A stretch of 6,578 nt of DNA, from contig JAUWCW010000113.1 of the NCBI GenBank assembly GCA_030609125.1, forward strand, positions 1-6,578. Reading direction: 5' to 3'. Position 1 is the stretch's first letter. The number at the start of each line of letters is the position of its first letter. A model generated the notes under the pieces. The model was not told where the DNA came from, made no database searches, and was given only the letters and a program-made list of their open reading frames with translations. Origin of the DNA: Candidatus Rokuibacteriota bacterium (GTDB taxonomy: Bacteria > JAUVQV01). Shown here piece after piece: positions 5,481 to 6,578 of the stretch. Made by a program: the position numbers and the translations under genes.

Positions 5481-5504
5481 CGTATTATGTCACACCCCGC
5501 GGGG
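5481..5504. promoter_or_regulatory. Divergent control region with CCCCGCGGGG palindrome
   Basis: The 68-bp spacer between the divergent starts holds an AT-rich patch: TATTAT (5483-5488) on the plus strand, and CATAAT in the overlapping minus-strand reading (complement of 5485-5490), each 5 of 6 matches to a -10 box. No good -35 box was found at standard spacing for either. A perfect 10-bp palindrome, CCCCGCGGGG, sits at 5495-5504, between this patch and ATG 5513, where a repressor or an RNA hairpin could affect both genes. Confidence 0.3.
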
Positions 5505-5512
5505 ACTTTGTC

Positions 5513-6283
5513 ATGCGCGTGCTGATCATCACCCTGGCGGTGTTCTTCTCCGCGGCGGCGCTCTTCGTAACGACGATGACCTTCCGGCTCCCGGCCCGGG
5601 AAGCCGCTTCGACGGCAGGCCGCACGTTGGAGGGGGAGGCGAAAATCTCCGCGGCCCTTAAGGAATCCCCGGCAAGGATCAGCCGGCAGCAAGCCGCCGG
5701 CGAGGCTGCACTATCCGAGCTGTGGCGGGAAATATACGGTCTCAACGATGAGTTGGCCGTCCCCGTCCCCGCTGCCCCCCCCCGTAAGAATTCCATCCCG
5801 GCAGAGGACCGGCCCCGCCGGGAACCGGGTGCGACGCCGCCGGAAGAGCCTCCGGCACAGCGCTACCCGGTGGTAACCGGGGCGGAAGAGGAAGGCCGGC
5901 TGATCGCCATCCTGGGAGGGGGCCTTTTCCCCCCCGGCGAGAAGACGCCATCGGAAGAGCTCCTCCAGGCCATCCTCAGGATGCTGCCGGCAATCGTCAT
6001 CAGCCCCGAATCCCTGATCGTCGTCGAGGGCCACGCCGACAGCACCCCGATAAAATCCGGCGCGGGGGGAACCTCTTCCGACAAAAAAGCCCTCTCGCTC
6101 CAGAGGGCGGAGGCCATAGCCCGCCTGCTGGAGGAAGAAGGGGTTGACCCGGCCCGCATAGCCATCGCCGGCTACGGAGACACGAGACCTCTGGCGCCGA
6201 ATACCACCGAGGACGGCCGGGCCGAAAACCGCCGTGTTGAAATAAGGCTCGTTCCCCACAGTACGGCATCACAGCAGCGGTAA
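5513..6283 (+). CDS. Membrane-anchored OmpA/MotB-type peptidoglycan-binding protein
   Basis: A 256-residue protein. One N-terminal hydrophobic helix (about 3-22) serves as membrane anchor or uncleaved signal. It is followed by a helical, possibly coiled-coil stretch (about 28-80), a proline-rich linker (about 83-117) and a C-terminal OmpA-like domain (about 127-248). The domain shows VEGHADSTPI (171-180), LSLQRAEAIARLL with Arg198, an AGYGDTRPLAPN stretch, and GRAENRRVEI (235-244). Asp176 and Arg198 correspond to the pair that holds the diaminopimelate residue of peptidoglycan in OmpA-like domains. EGHADSTPI is closer to MotB than to OmpA. A GGGGA at 5501-5505 lies 7 nt before ATG 5513. The ATPase gene follows after 19 bp, so the two are probably co-transcribed. 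It could be a wall anchor for the ATPase partner complex or for the ExbB/ExbD-like motor upstream. A C9 tract in the linker codons (5775-5783) is slippage-prone. Confidence 0.87.
   Translation: MRVLIITLAVFFSAAALFVTTMTFRLPAREAASTAGRTLEGEAKISAALKESPARISRQQAAGEAALSELWREIYGLNDELAVPVPAAPPRKNSIPAEDRPRREPGATPPEEPPAQRYPVVTGAEEEGRLIAILGGGLFPPGEKTPSEELLQAILRMLPAIVISPESLIVVEGHADSTPIKSGAGGTSSDKKALSLQRAEAIARLLEEEGVDPARIAIAGYGDTRPLAPNTTEDGRAENRRVEIRLVPHSTASQQR
5775..5783 (+). repeat. C9 homopolymer inside the OmpA-like gene
   Basis: Nine consecutive C residues in the proline-rich linker codons. Gain of one C brings TAA at 5785-5787 into frame at once; loss of one C leads to TAA at 5874-5876. Both remove the whole peptidoglycan-binding domain. 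Confidence 0.9.
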
Positions 6284-6302
6284 GCAGCGGAGAAAGGAGC
6301 GC

Positions 6303-6578
6303 ATGTACACCAGCCATTTCGGTTTGACGGCCCTGCCCTTCGAAAACGTCCCCGATCCCGCCTTCTTCTTCGACAGCGGCGACTATCACAGGGTGCTGGA
6401 GCGCATGACCCACTCTCTCACCGCCGGCAAGGGCCTGATGGCCGTTGCGGGACCCGTCGGCGCCGGGAAGACAACGCTGAGCCAGAAGCTGATGGCCGAC
6501 CTGCCCGAGACGACCCGGCTGGTCTGGCTGGCCGAGCCGCCCGGGACGGCTTCCGATCTGCTCCTCTTTCTCTCCCAG
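6303..6578 (+). CDS. ExeA/GspA-like AAA ATPase, N-terminal part (runs off the window)
   Basis: The first 92 residues are present; the gene continues past base 6578. AAGGAG (6294-6299) lies 3 nt before ATG 6303. The start MYTSHFGLTALPF, then VPDPAFFFDS and YHRVLERM, is the characteristic opening of ExeA/GspA-type AAA ATPases, which are also found beside pilus, secretion and transposition (TniB-like) genes. Walker A is GPVGAGKT at 50-57; Walker B would lie beyond the window. ExeA in type II secretion works with the membrane protein ExeB and binds peptidoglycan through its own C-terminal domain to place the secretin; here the preceding gene encodes a separate peptidoglycan-binding protein, which suggests a similar job of positioning an envelope complex. 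Whether this copy carries a transmembrane or wall-binding C-terminus cannot be seen. Confidence 0.83.
   Translation, partial: MYTSHFGLTALPFENVPDPAFFFDSGDYHRVLERMTHSLTAGKGLMAVAGPVGAGKTTLSQKLMADLPETTRLVWLAEPPGTASDLLLFLSQ

Noticed and set aside
5007-5525. 172-residue plus-strand frame across the metallopeptidase gene.
   Set aside because: It is the antisense shadow of a gene with a clear HELGH zinc motif and normal family length.
1-6578. CRISPR arrays, tRNA/rRNA genes, insertion sequences, attachment sites.
   Set aside because: No spaced direct repeats, tRNA-like cloverleaf, transposase frame or terminal inverted repeats were seen on either strand.

Overview
The window is about two-thirds G+C and densely coding, with start/stop overlaps between most neighbouring genes. 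The multiheme c-type cytochrome lipoprotein, the PilZ fragment, the secreted 'CHCF' protein and the ExeA-type ATPase together resemble gene content I associate with Desulfuromonadales/Geobacter-like bacteria (Desulfobacterota). That placement is inference from protein style; there is no rRNA or marker gene here to confirm it.

Layout. Bases 1-219 hold no clear gene, only a weak promoter-like element and two small hairpins. A plus-strand run of seven reading frames follows. It starts with a PilZ-domain fragment cut short after its D-x-S-x-x-G motif (220-348). Next come a multiheme cytochrome c lipoprotein (345-1301), an exported protein with two thioredoxin/TlpA-like domains of which only the second keeps CxxC (1298-2428), and a short MotA/TolQ/ExbB-like channel protein (2461-2988). 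The last three are an ExbD/TolR/MotB-like single-pass protein with an enlarged periplasmic part (2985-3626), a two-TM protein of unknown function (3616-4251) and an exported CxC protein with an internal duplication (4269-4976). Overlaps of 4, 4, 4 and 11 bp, and a longest gap of 32 bp, indicate one operon.

A 105-bp convergent spacer separates this from a small zincin-type metallopeptidase on the minus strand (5082-5444). That gene diverges from a second plus-strand pair: a membrane-anchored OmpA/MotB-type peptidoglycan-binding protein (5513-6283) and the start of an ExeA/GspA-like AAA ATPase that runs off the window (from 6303).

How the parts may work together (inference): the ExbB-like and ExbD-like proteins would form a proton-driven inner-membrane stator, with the adjacent two-TM protein as a likely third subunit. 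It is embedded in an operon whose first intact products are a periplasm-facing or outer-membrane multiheme cytochrome and a thiol-redox protein. The OmpA-like protein and ExeA-like ATPase next door add a peptidoglycan-anchored component and a cytoplasmic ATPase. The coupling of an ExbB/ExbD-type motor to a multiheme cytochrome module is the most unusual aspect of the window. Two 9-base homopolymers (G9 in the channel gene, C9 in the OmpA-like gene) are placed so that a slip of either sign would truncate the protein.
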